DNA of 17,172 bases, from NCBI GenBank assembly GCA_025354845.1, contig JANXMD010000015.1:1-17172 (forward strand), given 5' to 3'. This DNA is from Verrucomicrobiota bacterium. Lineage in GTDB: Bacteria > Verrucomicrobiota > Verrucomicrobiia > Limisphaerales > UBA9464. Positions 1 to 8,166 of the stretch are shown here, piece by piece (the first letter of the stretch is position 1; the number at the start of each line of letters is the position of its first letter). The notes beneath the pieces are model-generated. The model made no database searches. It was not told the DNA's origin and saw only the letters and a program-made list of their open reading frames with translations. A program made the translations under genes and the position numbers.

Positions 1-1045
1 CATCGGCGCCGGGCGCGAGGTTGATCGGTGGAAACCCGGCGATCGAAGCCTGATGGCGCTTGGGATCGAGCACCAGTTGACCCAGCCACAGCGGTGCGGC
101 GGGCGGTGCGGGATAGAACTGCCGTGCGGCCTCGTAGGCGCGTTCGATCCAGCTTTCCGGCTTCGCCACGCGGGCGGTGAGGTAAGTTTGCAGTGGCGGC
201 GTGTTACTGGTCGCGGCGGCCTTGCCCCAGACAAACACCTGGTCGGGAACGTCGGATGCCATCACGTCCTTCAATCCGGCCCACTTCGACACCCATCCCG
301 AAACGGCTCGCGCGGCAGTGAAGTGCACCAGCGGATCGCGAATGAAGGCCGGACGTTCCCAGGCGGGAAGTGGAGAGGGGAATGGCTTGTCCTGATTCCA
401 TTGACCCGTGGTTCGAACGGCCCCGTCTTTGGCGGTGGCGTCGATCTGGTACCGGCCGAATCCGGCAAGGGATCCGTCCAAATGCAACACCGAGCTCGGT
501 TCCACCGGGATCTGCGCGAGCGTGGTGAGAATCGATTTGATCGGCGTCAAGGAGGCGTCCGACACCGCCACGATCCAGCCCCCTTGAAACACCACGGCGG
601 CCTTCGATCCAGCACCGCGTGCCCCCTGGAAGAGCGAGGTCCAGCCGGCCTGCCACGCCTGCGCCCGCGCGGCATCGCCCTGGATCGCCAGGGCCCACTG
701 CGGTTTGCCGGCGGCATCGTGCAGGATCTCGCCGAGACTCAGCCGTTCGGCAAGGTCGGAAGCCACGGGTTCCAGAGCCGTCCGGGTGGCGTTGGAGAGG
801 TTCGTGTTGCCTGAAGCCGCTTCCCACAGAGTGGCGGCGATCCGCTGCACCAACGGACCGCGGGCAGCGTTGAACTCCGGGAGCTTCAGCACGGCGGCCA
901 GCGCGGGGGCGTTGGTCTGCTGCGTCAGCGTCTGCAATCCGACGAAGCGCCAGCGGGCTTGGACCGGAGGCTGGGCGGAATCACATCCGGTTCCGAGCAG
1001 GAGCGTGGAGAGGCAAAACCATCCCAGGAGTCGAGGAAATCGCAT
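1..1045 (-). CDS. Unknown lipoprotein, N-terminal part (runs off window)
   Basis: The reading frame starts with ATG at 1045-1043 and stays open for about 348 codons to the window edge, so the C-terminus is missing. The N-terminus (MRFPRLLGWFCLSTLLLGTGC) is a short basic-hydrophobic signal ending in Cys21. The GTGC preceding it is a loose lipobox, so lipidation is likely but not certain. The mature part is soluble, with many Trp, Ala and Gln and no further membrane segment. I do not recognise a family. Alternating stretches such as LHLDGSLAGFGRYQIDA and WGKAAATSNTPPLQTYLTARV suggest a beta-rich periplasmic domain. The gene is divergent from the lipoyl/octanoyl transferase gene across 117 bp that should hold both promoters. 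No Shine-Dalgarno sequence is visible before the ATG. That the gene is real is well supported by the long frame with a signal peptide; its function is unknown. Confidence 0.75.
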   Translation of the reverse strand, partial: MRFPRLLGWFCLSTLLLGTGCDSAQPPVQARWRFVGLQTLTQQTNAPALAAVLKLPEFNAARGPLVQRIAATLWEAASGNTNLSNATRTALEPVASDLAERLSLGEILHDAAGKPQWALAIQGDAARAQAWQAGWTSLFQGARGAGSKAAVVFQGGWIVAVSDASLTPIKSILTTLAQIPVEPSSVLHLDGSLAGFGRYQIDATAKDGAVRTTGQWNQDKPFPSPLPAWERPAFIRDPLVHFTAARAVSGWVSKWAGLKDVMASDVPDQVFVWGKAAATSNTPPLQTYLTARVAKPESWIERAYEAARQFYPAPPAAPLWLGQLVLDPKRHQASIAGFPPINLAPGAD

Positions 1046-1162
1046 AGGGCGGCGATTGGTTGCCATGCCCGGCGCCGGCTGGCAACAACGACCGTGGCAA
1101 GGCCCGGGGAAATTGACGGGAATGCCATTGGCGATCGGTCTATCGCCGACGATGGTTCCCGT

Positions 1163-1852
1163 ATGGACGACCTGTGGTGGACGATTCCCTGCGAGGCAGG
1201 TCGTCCGGACGAGAACATGGCCCGGGATGAGGCCTTGCTGGAGCATGCCGAACGCCTGGGGCGTCCCATTCTCCGGTTCTATGCATGGAGTGTTCCCGCC
1301 GCGACTTTCGGCTGTTTTCAGCGGTATAACGAGATCGCGGACACCACCCCGCTCCGGCCACTGATCCGTCGTCCGACCGCCGGTGGGTTCGTGCCTCATG
1401 ACAACGACTGGACCTATTCCGTCATCATTCCGCCCCGACATGCATGGCATGCGCTGCGGGCCACGGAGAGCTATTGCCAGGTGCATCGATGGGTTCGCGA
1501 TGCCCTGGTCCGACTGAAGGTTCCCGCCGACCTGGCCCCCGCCCGCGACCTTCAGGCGGCCGGCCGATGCTTCGCTGGTGGCTGGGAACTGCACGACTTG
1601 GTTCGCGACGGACGCAAGATTGCTGGGGCCGCTCAACGGAGGAATCGGCTCGGATTGCTCATTCAAGGATCCGTGCAGCCGGTTCCGAGAGGCGTTGCCC
1701 GCGCCGACTGGGAACAGGCCATGCTCGCGATCGGCGCCGAGACCTTCCAGGCTCGTTTCGAACCGCTGATCCCGGACGCCAGCTTCACCGCCCGGGTCGA
1801 TCAATTGGTCGCGGAAAAATACGCACTGCCGTCCCACAACGAATCCCGCTGA
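1163..1852 (+). CDS. LipM/LplA-like octanoyl- or lipoyl-transferase family protein
   Basis: A protein of 229 residues of the BPL_LplA_LipB fold, which moves octanoyl or lipoyl groups onto the lipoyl domains of 2-oxoacid dehydrogenases and GcvH. The acyl-pocket motif is RRPTAGGFVPHD at residues 69-80; Ala73 replaces the first Gly of the usual RRxxGGG. The invariant Lys is K152 in GRKIAGAAQ. Cys136 in RCFAG sits where LipM-type octanoyltransferases carry their catalytic Cys, which favours LipM-like transfer over ATP-dependent LplA ligation. This assignment is from memory of the family, not from an alignment. The ATG at 1163 is chosen because family homology begins there (MDDLWWTIP). The same frame is open upstream to 959, but that stretch overlaps the divergent lipoprotein gene and looks noncoding. 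The gene ends 44 bp from the convergent deoC. No lipA or dehydrogenase gene is in the window. Confidence 0.85.
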   Translation: MDDLWWTIPCEAGRPDENMARDEALLEHAERLGRPILRFYAWSVPAATFGCFQRYNEIADTTPLRPLIRRPTAGGFVPHDNDWTYSVIIPPRHAWHALRATESYCQVHRWVRDALVRLKVPADLAPARDLQAAGRCFAGGWELHDLVRDGRKIAGAAQRRNRLGLLIQGSVQPVPRGVARADWEQAMLAIGAETFQARFEPLIPDASFTARVDQLVAEKYALPSHNESR

Positions 1853-1896
1853 GGCGCCCCGGCCTGGGAGTGCCGTGGACGAGTTGTACGCTCTGC

Positions 1897-2583
1897 TCAG
1901 TAACCGCCGGATTCAGCCGAGTGACCGCGGACGATGGCCACGCCAGCGCTGGTGCCGAGACGGGTGGCGCCGGCGTCGATCATCGCGAGGGCGGTCGCGG
2001 TGTCGCGGATCCCTCCGCTGGCCTTCACCCCAAACCGGGGGCCGACCGCTTCCCGCATCAGCCGGACGTCTTCCAGCGTGGCACCGCCGGAGCTGAAGCC
2101 GGTCGAGGTCTTCACAAATCTGGCGCCTGATTCCACCACCAACGAGCAGGCCACGATTTTTTCCTCGCGGGTCAGCAAGCAGGTTTCGAGGATCACCTTC
2201 ACCGGCACGCCTTCGGCCGCCTCGACCACGTCTCGCAGTTCGCGCAGGACCAGCTTGTGGTTCCCCTCCTTCAACGCACCGACGGCCAAGACCAGGTCGA
2301 TCTCTTGGGCGCCAAGGTCGATGACAGTCTCGGTTTCGAAGCGCTTCACGTCGGCGCCGCAAGCCCCGAGGGGAAAACCCACCACGGCGGCCACCTTGAC
2401 CTCGGTCTCCTCCAGCAAACTCGCGGCGAGGGCTACGTGTGAGCCGTTGACGCAGACGGACCAAAAGGTGTTCTCGCGTGCCTCCGCACAGAGCTGACGG
2501 ATCTGCTCCGAAGTGGCGTCGGGCTTGAGCAGGGTGTGATCGATGTGCTGGGCGAGGTCGCGCGGCGACAATTGCATCTGCAT
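1897..2583 (-). CDS. deoC: Deoxyribose-phosphate aldolase (DERA)
   Basis: The 228-residue protein cleaves 2-deoxy-D-ribose 5-phosphate to glyceraldehyde 3-phosphate and acetaldehyde in cytosolic deoxynucleoside catabolism. It is a class I (Schiff-base) TIM-barrel aldolase of normal bacterial length. Visible family motifs are IDHTLLKPDAT (residues 14-24), VVGFPLGA (67-74), EIDLVLAVG with catalytic Asp96, FVKTSTGF with Schiff-base Lys158, and GVKASGGIRD with Lys187. All three catalytic positions are intact. The frame is open upstream to 2748, but homology starts at MQMQLSPRDLAQHIDHT, so ATG at 2583 (or the second ATG at 2577) is preferred. The upstream extension runs through the AAACCACAGA repeat and is not protein-like. 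It stands alone, with no deoA, deoB or deoD next to it: convergent with the LipM-like gene and divergent from the DUF885 gene. Confidence 0.95.
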   Translation of the reverse strand: MQMQLSPRDLAQHIDHTLLKPDATSEQIRQLCAEARENTFWSVCVNGSHVALAASLLEETEVKVAAVVGFPLGACGADVKRFETETVIDLGAQEIDLVLAVGALKEGNHKLVLRELRDVVEAAEGVPVKVILETCLLTREEKIVACSLVVESGARFVKTSTGFSSGGATLEDVRLMREAVGPRFGVKASGGIRDTATALAMIDAGATRLGTSAGVAIVRGHSAESGGY

Positions 2584-2661
2584 CCCCGGAGCCTGCCGGC
2601 CAGCCACGCCGTGGCAAGTGTTGGAATGGATGAGGGGGCCGCGGTGGATCCGCGAACGGCA

Positions 2662-2707
2662 GTTCAAACCACAGAGGGACATAGATAAACACAGGTCTTG
2701 AGAGGGA
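2662..2707. repeat. Dispersed AAACCACAGA-type repeat, single arm
   Basis: This segment in the deoC-DUF885 divergent intergenic region closely matches 13065-13110. Both begin GTTCAAACCACAGA, share ATAAACACAG in the middle and end in AGGGA at the same spacing. Only the short central part and a few end bases differ. No inverted partner arm is visible nearby, so this is a solo copy, whereas the one at 13069-13214 is paired. The rest of the 202-bp intergenic region (2584-2785) should hold the two divergent promoters, which I cannot place. Confidence 0.75.
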
Positions 2708-2785
2708 GGCGTCGATTGACGGCTGACACGCTCTTGGAACTGCGGCATACCTTTTGCCGGCCTGGCTCTGATCTTCTTCCTCTCG

Positions 2786-4570
2786 ATGAAACCTCATTCG
2801 CAAACCCGAAGTCGCCGCCTGATTCGGACCGCGGCATTCCTTACCTCGGTTTTCCTGACCCTTTCCGCCGCGGCCCAGTCTGCGGATGCCCGGCTGGAGG
2901 GTTTTTTCAAATCCTACCTTGACCGCTACTTTCGCGCTCAGCCGGCGGCCGCGACCCAGCTTGGGGACCACCGGTTTGACGATCAATTGGAAAACCTTTC
3001 CAAGGCCTCGCGCGATGGCTGGCTGGCGGAAACACGGGCCACACTTCGGGCCCTGCCCCGGGAGGTTGACTACGCCAAGCTTTCTCGCGACGGGCAGATC
3101 GACTTCGAGATCTTCCGCCACGACCTCGAGACGACGCTGTGGCTGGCAGAGAACACGAAGCCGTTCGAGGACGACCCGCGTGTCTACGGCGGCTACATCA
3201 ACGACAGCATCTACGCGCTGTTCTCCCAGTCCACGCTGCCCAAGGAGACCAACATCCGGAATGCCCTCTCCCGCATGGCGCGAATTCCGGCGGTGATCCG
3301 CACGGCGCGCGCGACGCTGCGGCACCCGCCGAAGCCGATTCTTGAGACCGCGATCCGTCAAAACCGCGGCGCGATTGCGTTTTACGACAAGGAATTGTTT
3401 GGCCTAGTTGGCGACACTCCGCAGCTCACGGCGCTCAAGGCGGCAGCAGCTCCCATCGCCGAGCAGTTGCGCGAGTATCAAAAGTTCCTGGAGGTCGAGT
3501 TGATGTCGCGGGCCACTGGCGACTGGCGCCTCGGCCGGGCCCGCTTCGCCAAGAAACTGGAGTTGGTCCTGGATGCCGGGGTCACCGCGAACCAGGTGCT
3601 GGCCGATGCCGAGGAGGAGTTCACGCGCGTGAATCGCGAGCTCTATGTGGTTTCGCGCCAATTGTGGTCCCGCTATTTCCCCAAGACCGCGCTGCCGCCC
3701 GACGATGTCGACGGACGCCACACCACGGTAGCCAAGGTGATTGCCGCAGTCAGCGAAGAGCATGGAGCGCCCTCGGAGTTGGTGACCGATGCCCGGGCGA
3801 CGGTGGATCGGATCAAGACCTTCATTCGGGAGCGCGACATCCTCCGTCTGCCGGAACCGGATCGGTGCCAAGTGATCGAAATGCCGGAGTTCAAACGGGG
3901 CAATTCGCTGGCCTACATGGAGTCAGCGCCCCCGCTCGAGCCGGCCGCAGTGAGCATTTACGCGGTGAGCCCGCCGCCCGCGGACTGGAGTCCGGAGCGG
4001 GTGCGCAGTTTTCTCGAAGAGTACAACCGCCACCTGTTGCAGGTCTTGACCATCCACGAGGCGTATCCCGGCCATTACGTCCAGTTGGAGTATGCCAATC
4101 GGACGAAGTCGATGATCCGTCGCGTCTTCCAATCAGGCCCTTTCGTTGAGGGCTGGGCCGTGTACACCGAGCAAATGATGCTCGACGAGGGTTACGGGGC
4201 CGGAGATCTGCGTCTTCGGCTCATGCAGTTGAAGTTTTATCTGCGCGCGGTGGCCAACGCGATTCTCGACCATCGCATGCATTGCACCCAGATCGGCGAT
4301 GACGAGGTGTTGACGTTCCTGACCCAAGGCGCGTTCCAGTCCGAGGGCGAAGCACGTCTGAAGATCATCCGGGCCAAACAGAGCTCCACCCAGCTCAGCA
4401 CCTATTTCGTAGGACGGATGGCTCACTACCGATTGCGTCAGCAGATCGAGCGGGCGTTTGGAGATCGATTTAACCTTGGCAGCTACCACGAGGCGGTGAT
4501 CAGTCACGGCTCGATCCCGACCAAGTACCTTCCCGAACTCGTGCGGGCACGGCTGCAATCGCCCCGGTAG
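2786..4570 (+). CDS. Secreted DUF885 family protein, zinc-hydrolase-like
   Basis: A 594-residue protein with a Sec signal peptide: basic RSRRLIR, then a hydrophobic stretch ending about residue 32 in TLSAAAQS. It is therefore probably periplasmic or exported. The body matches the DUF885 family (PF05960): N-terminal SYLDRYFRAQPAAATQLGDHRFDD, then YGGYINDSIYALFSQS, and a C-terminal metal-site pattern HEAYPGHY at residues 424-431 followed by EGWAVYTEQM from residue 455. The HExxPGH signature with a downstream Glu resembles gluzincin metallopeptidases, so peptidase activity is plausible. The substrate is not known. Length and order of motifs are normal for the family, and all putative ligands (H424, H430, E455) are present. 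The ATG at 2786 directly precedes the signal peptide. The upstream bases are pyrimidine-rich with no Shine-Dalgarno sequence. The GNAT gene follows after 45 bp on the same strand. Confidence 0.88.
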   Translation: MKPHSQTRSRRLIRTAAFLTSVFLTLSAAAQSADARLEGFFKSYLDRYFRAQPAAATQLGDHRFDDQLENLSKASRDGWLAETRATLRALPREVDYAKLSRDGQIDFEIFRHDLETTLWLAENTKPFEDDPRVYGGYINDSIYALFSQSTLPKETNIRNALSRMARIPAVIRTARATLRHPPKPILETAIRQNRGAIAFYDKELFGLVGDTPQLTALKAAAAPIAEQLREYQKFLEVELMSRATGDWRLGRARFAKKLELVLDAGVTANQVLADAEEEFTRVNRELYVVSRQLWSRYFPKTALPPDDVDGRHTTVAKVIAAVSEEHGAPSELVTDARATVDRIKTFIRERDILRLPEPDRCQVIEMPEFKRGNSLAYMESAPPLEPAAVSIYAVSPPPADWSPERVRSFLEEYNRHLLQVLTIHEAYPGHYVQLEYANRTKSMIRRVFQSGPFVEGWAVYTEQMMLDEGYGAGDLRLRLMQLKFYLRAVANAILDHRMHCTQIGDDEVLTFLTQGAFQSEGEARLKIIRAKQSSTQLSTYFVGRMAHYRLRQQIERAFGDRFNLGSYHEAVISHGSIPTKYLPELVRARLQSPR

Positions 4571-4615
4571 GCTCGACGCCGAGATCGTTGCGTCTGACGA
4601 TTGAGTTGGATTCCA

Positions 4616-5200
4616 ATGATGGCGCCGACGAGCGTGATGACTCCTCCCATTTCCATCCGGCTCGCGTGCCTTCAGGATGTGCCGGCACTGGAGAGGCTGA
4701 TTCCGCTCTCGGTGCGGGGATTGCAGTCCGCGGTGTACTCCTCGGCGCAGATTGAAGCGGCGCTGGGGCTGGTGTTTGCTGTGGACCGACAGTTGATTCG
4801 CGATAGGACCTATTTTGTCGTCGAGGAGGGCGGCGCGGTCATCGCCGGGGGTGGGTGGAGTCGGCGCCGCGCGGTATGCGGGGGGGATCATGCCCGAAGT
4901 GACGAGGACGACGCATCGCTGGACCCGACGCAGGAACCGGGTCGCGTTCGGGCGTTCTTCGTGCATCCCGAACACGCGCGACGCGGCATCGGCCGGGCGT
5001 TGCTCTTGGAGTGTGAAAACGCCATGCGTGCCGCGGGCTTTTTCGATGCCGTTTTGGTTGCCACGCTGGCCGGCGAACCGCTCTACGCGTCGAACGGCTA
5101 CGTGGTGTTGGAACGCGAAACAGTCCCTCTCGGCGGCGGATTGGATCTTCCGGTGGTTCGAATGGGGAGGCACCTCGGCGGAAGGGATGGCACTCCGTAA
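4616..5200 (+). CDS. GNAT family N-acetyltransferase
   Basis: This protein, about 194 residues long, has the GNAT (Gcn5-related) fold and should transfer an acetyl group from acetyl-CoA to an unknown acceptor. Motif A is clear: RAFFVHPEHARRGIGRALL, with the acetyl-CoA pyrophosphate loop RRGIGRA at about residues 122-128. Motif B follows with LYASNGYVVLE, typical of the family's C-terminal half. The N-terminal strand ISIRLACLQDVPALERLI is the usual beginning. Three nearby ATGs are in frame (4616, 4619, 4637). Homology begins only after the last, so the true start may be 4637. A TTG at 4601 is also in frame but less likely. It may be co-transcribed with the DUF885 gene upstream. The FG-GAP gene follows after 68 bp. 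Confidence 0.87.
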   Translation: MMAPTSVMTPPISIRLACLQDVPALERLIPLSVRGLQSAVYSSAQIEAALGLVFAVDRQLIRDRTYFVVEEGGAVIAGGGWSRRRAVCGGDHARSDEDDASLDPTQEPGRVRAFFVHPEHARRGIGRALLLECENAMRAAGFFDAVLVATLAGEPLYASNGYVVLERETVPLGGGLDLPVVRMGRHLGGRDGTP

Positions 5201-5268
5201 GGACCGCCCCCCGCGGGTTCAATCCTTCCCGAGCTTGCCCTCAGACGCCCTTGAGCCACCATGGAGGC

Positions 5269-7617
5269 ATGCTTCGTTCGTTCGCGCTGGCGGTGGTTTC
5301 CGGCCTGCTCGTGCTCCCCATCCACCTTGGGGCACAAAGCACCAATCGCTTCGGATTTTCCGGACCGGAGGTGTTCCCGCTGGATTACGGCATCGGATTT
5401 CTTCACGTGGCCGATGTGGACGGGGACGGCCTGAACGACATTCTGGTGGTCAACAACAGCCGGTCGAAGATCAACGTTCTCTACAACCGCACCGGCAAGA
5501 CCAACGCCCCGGTCACCGCCTCAAAAGTGGGGCGTCGCGACATCAACGAGCTCCCACCCGACGCACGATTCCGCGTCGAGTCCCTGTCCTCGGAGAAGCG
5601 GATCACCTCGCTGGTGGTGGCGGATCTCAATGGCGACCACCGCCCCGATCTCGCCTACTACGGCGACCCCAAGGAACTGGTGGTGCAATTCAATCTGGGA
5701 ACCAACGGCTGGGCACCGCCCAAGCGTTGGTCGCTCGACGACGGGCTCTCGGACTTCAACGCCCTGACCTCGGGCGACGTCAACGGCGACGGCAGGCCGG
5801 ACCTGCTGCTGCTGGCCGAGAAGCATCTCTACGTTCTGATGTCGCGTCCGGATGGAACCCTCGCGGATCCCGAGCGCATTCCGTATTCGGGTGTCGTCAA
5901 GGCGGTGCAGGTGCTGGATCTCGACGGGGACAACCGCGATGATCTGCTGTTTGTGAACTGGGACAACGCGACGCCGTTCCGATTTCGGCTGCAAACCGCG
6001 CCGGGGCAGTTCGGGCCGGAGATCCATCTCGCGCTGTCGCCGCTACGGAGCTACTGGGCCGAGGATTTGGACGGCGACCACAAGACGGAGATCGTGACCA
6101 TTGCCGCCAAGTCGGGGCGGGCCTCGATTTCAAACCTGATTCGCCAGGCCGCCGAGGACTTTGGTGGCGGATTGAAGGACGGTCAGTTCGCCGTGATGCC
6201 CTTAATGAAGAGCGATCGGTCACGTCGTGGTCTGACTTGGGCGGATATCAATGGTGACGGGCGTGTGGACCTGTTGGTGGCCGATCCCGACGGTGGCCAG
6301 TTGGCGGTGTATTATCAGGAGGTGGGCGGCGGGTTTGCCCGGCCGATCATGTTCCCGACCTTCACCGGAGTCACCGACATCGCGGTGCGCGACTGGAACG
6401 GCGACGGGACCGCCGAAGTGTTCCTGCTCAGTTCCGACGAAAAACAGGTGGGCGTGGCCTCGCTCGACAAGAACGGCCGACTGCCGTTCCCCAAGGCGGT
6501 CTCGCTGAACGGCCGCCCCCTGGCGTTCACCGTCGGCGCGGTCAAGCCCGGCAGTGCCCCGGTCCTCGCGGTGGTGGTGGAGCGAGAGGACAAAAAGACC
6601 GGCAAGGACGGCAAGGAGGAGTCCACGACGGTCCGCGAAATCGTGCTGCGCGGCGCCGATGGAAAGACCGTCACCCAGAAACTCTCCGACTCGTTCAAGG
6701 GCAATCCGAGTTCCATGATTCTGCACGATGCGAACCAAGATGGGCTGCCGGACATCGTCCTGCTGACGCCCTACGAGAAGATCAAGATCCTGGTGCAACA
6801 GAAGGAACCGAAGGATGGCGCCCTGTTTGTTGAGGCCGACGTGACCCCGCCCGGCGGCACTGCGGATGCTCCGTGGATGTCGGTGGCCGACGTGGATGGC
6901 GACGGCCGCCCCGAACTCCTGCTGGCGCAAAAGAATTTCCTCCGCGCGGTGATCCTGACCAGCGACGGCGCTGAGAAACCGACCTGGTCCTTCAGCGTCC
7001 GCGATCAGATCAATGGCGCCTCCAGCACCTCGCGCATCGTCGGTGCGGCGGCGCTCACACCCGCGGGCCAGAAGACCCCGGTGCTCTTCCTCCTCGATGC
7101 CGACCGCAAGGCGCTAACCGTCTGCACCCGCGACGCCAGCGGCGTGTGGAAGGCCGGCAAGAGCTCGACCCTCCCGGTCACCGATTTCCAAAGCTTGGTT
7201 CCAGTGGCCTTCGACGGCACGACGCCCAACGCCATCGGCTTTAGCGGCGCCAATTCGGTCGCGTGGAAGCGGCTGGAAGGCGACGTCTGGGATTTGTCCG
7301 AGCTGGATGGCTACGAGACGCCCATCAAGGACGGATTCTTGCACGACGTGACTACTGGAGACCTGAACGGCGACGGCCGACGGGACCTGGTTTTCCTGGA
7401 GACAGCCCGGTCGTACATCGATCTGGTGACCTTTGAGAAGCCGCACAAGTTGGTTCCCGCGAACCGCTGGCCGGTCTTCGAGGAGCGCACCTTCCGGAAC
7501 CGCCGAAACGAATCCGCCGAACCCCGCGAGGCAGCGGTGGCCGACGTGACTGGCGACGGCAAGAACGACCTCATCCTAATCGTTCACGACCGGGTGCTGG
7601 TGTATCCGCAGGAATAA
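5269..7617 (+). CDS. Secreted FG-GAP/VCBS repeat beta-propeller protein
   Basis: A 782-residue protein with an N-terminal signal peptide (MLRSFALAVVSGLLVLPIHLGA, cleaved about residue 22). The rest is built from FG-GAP/VCBS blades. I count eleven calcium-loop-like motifs of the DxxGDxxxD type: DVDGDGLND (residue 49 on), DLNGDHRPD, DVNGDGRPD, DLDGDNRDD, DLDGDHKTE, DINGDGRVD, DWNGDGTAE, DANQDGLPD, DVDGDGRPE, DLNGDGRRD and DVTGDGKND. Each is followed by a hydrophobic strand such as DLLLL or ILVV. The arrangement predicts one or two extracellular beta-propellers binding Ca2+. Such proteins are abundant in Planctomycetota and Verrucomicrobiota and usually have no assigned ligand. No catalytic domain or C-terminal sorting signal is seen. 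ATG 5269 is chosen because the signal peptide starts there. A GGAGG lies only 1 base upstream, too close to act as a ribosome site for this ATG. The frame is open further, to a TTG at 5251. Confidence 0.85.
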   Translation: MLRSFALAVVSGLLVLPIHLGAQSTNRFGFSGPEVFPLDYGIGFLHVADVDGDGLNDILVVNNSRSKINVLYNRTGKTNAPVTASKVGRRDINELPPDARFRVESLSSEKRITSLVVADLNGDHRPDLAYYGDPKELVVQFNLGTNGWAPPKRWSLDDGLSDFNALTSGDVNGDGRPDLLLLAEKHLYVLMSRPDGTLADPERIPYSGVVKAVQVLDLDGDNRDDLLFVNWDNATPFRFRLQTAPGQFGPEIHLALSPLRSYWAEDLDGDHKTEIVTIAAKSGRASISNLIRQAAEDFGGGLKDGQFAVMPLMKSDRSRRGLTWADINGDGRVDLLVADPDGGQLAVYYQEVGGGFARPIMFPTFTGVTDIAVRDWNGDGTAEVFLLSSDEKQVGVASLDKNGRLPFPKAVSLNGRPLAFTVGAVKPGSAPVLAVVVEREDKKTGKDGKEESTTVREIVLRGADGKTVTQKLSDSFKGNPSSMILHDANQDGLPDIVLLTPYEKIKILVQQKEPKDGALFVEADVTPPGGTADAPWMSVADVDGDGRPELLLAQKNFLRAVILTSDGAEKPTWSFSVRDQINGASSTSRIVGAAALTPAGQKTPVLFLLDADRKALTVCTRDASGVWKAGKSSTLPVTDFQSLVPVAFDGTTPNAIGFSGANSVAWKRLEGDVWDLSELDGYETPIKDGFLHDVTTGDLNGDGRRDLVFLETARSYIDLVTFEKPHKLVPANRWPVFEERTFRNRRNESAEPREAAVADVTGDGKNDLILIVHDRVLVYPQE

Positions 7618-7664
7618 TCTGTTGGGACCAGAGGCGTATCTCGGCCCCGCGCAATGGCACGACG

Positions 7665-7683
7665 GGAAGGGCAAACTCCTTCC
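7665..7683. terminator. Weak hairpin downstream of the FG-GAP gene
   Basis: GGAAGG (7665-7670) pairs with CCTTCC (7678-7683) around a 7-base loop, 48 bases after the stop codon at 7617. There is no T-run on either side, so this would be at most a weak terminator or an mRNA 3'-end stabiliser. It might instead belong to the repeat region that begins at about 7687. Confidence 0.25.
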
Positions 7684-7686
7684 GCC

Positions 7687-8166
7687 CCGCCGGAAGCCGG
7701 AACTCCGGAAGGCGTAGTGGGCGCTTGGAAATGATTCCCGATTCGGAGCGATTGGCCGTGGGGAATGGTGCGGAGGATCCAGGGACGAAAACACTGCTGG
7801 GGAGTCCGCAGGTCCTGGAGTGCGGCAGTCCTCTGCCGCTCTCGCTGGAAATGGGATGCGCTGCGGAAGGACAAAGCGGTTGGTCCCGAGGCTAGGTACG
7901 ACGCGGCGTCGTGGGGGACGAGGGAATATGCCGCCCCGCTGGGGCTTCGGATTTCCAGCCCTACTTGGGCTATAGAGATGGCGGCCCTACGGGCCTTGCG
8001 ACAGGGGTCGGCCGATATCGAGTTCCCCGACTCGGTGTGCCGCCCCTTCAGGGCTTGGCTTTGTTTGAGGCGATACCCAGGGCGTTGCCCTGGGCTATGG
8101 ATGTCGTGCGCCTTCAGCGCGAACGGCGACCTTTGACCTTCGACTGGGACATTGACTTTCGACCTT
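7687..8166. repeat. Hairpin-array repeat, copy A
   Basis: About 480 bp of noncoding DNA repeated directly at 8306-8795, offset 619 bp, dropping to 614 after a 5-base indel near 7860. The segment is a chain of short perfect stem-loops: 7822-7839 (GCGGCAG/CTGCCGC), 7898-7912 (ACGACGC/GCGTCGT), 7933-7945 (GCCCC/GGGGC), 7957-7971 (AGCCC/GGGCT), 7983-7995 (GGCCC/GGGCC), 8042-8054 (GCCC/GGGC), 8076-8094 (CCCAGGGC/GCCCTGGG) and 8108-8120 (GCGC/GCGC). Between about 7880 and 8130 the two copies differ at only about eight positions. None is in a stem; one is in the loop of the 8076-8094 hairpin. Both strands carry long open frames here, but these arise from composition. It ends in a degenerate version of the heptamer array seen in copy B. 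I infer a mobile or multiplied noncoding element, possibly mobilised in trans by an IS200/RAYT-type transposase. Confidence 0.9.

Noticed and set aside
1860..1875. Hairpin between the convergent LipM-like gene and deoC as terminator (CGGC/GCCG)
   Set aside because: It has only a 4-bp stem, a long loop and no T-run, and is expected by chance in GC-rich DNA.
1913..3361. 482-codon minus-strand open frame
   Set aside because: It is a shadow in another frame across deoC, the intergenic repeat and the DUF885 gene, with strongly Arg/Gly-rich composition typical of antisense frames in GC-rich DNA.
4815..5942. 375-codon plus-strand open frame overlapping the GNAT and FG-GAP genes
   Set aside because: It spans two well-supported genes in another frame, with Arg/Pro/Gly-rich sequence and no domain.
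7822..8120. CRISPR array
   Set aside because: The palindromes differ in sequence and spacing, there is no constant repeat with variable spacers, and no cas gene is present.
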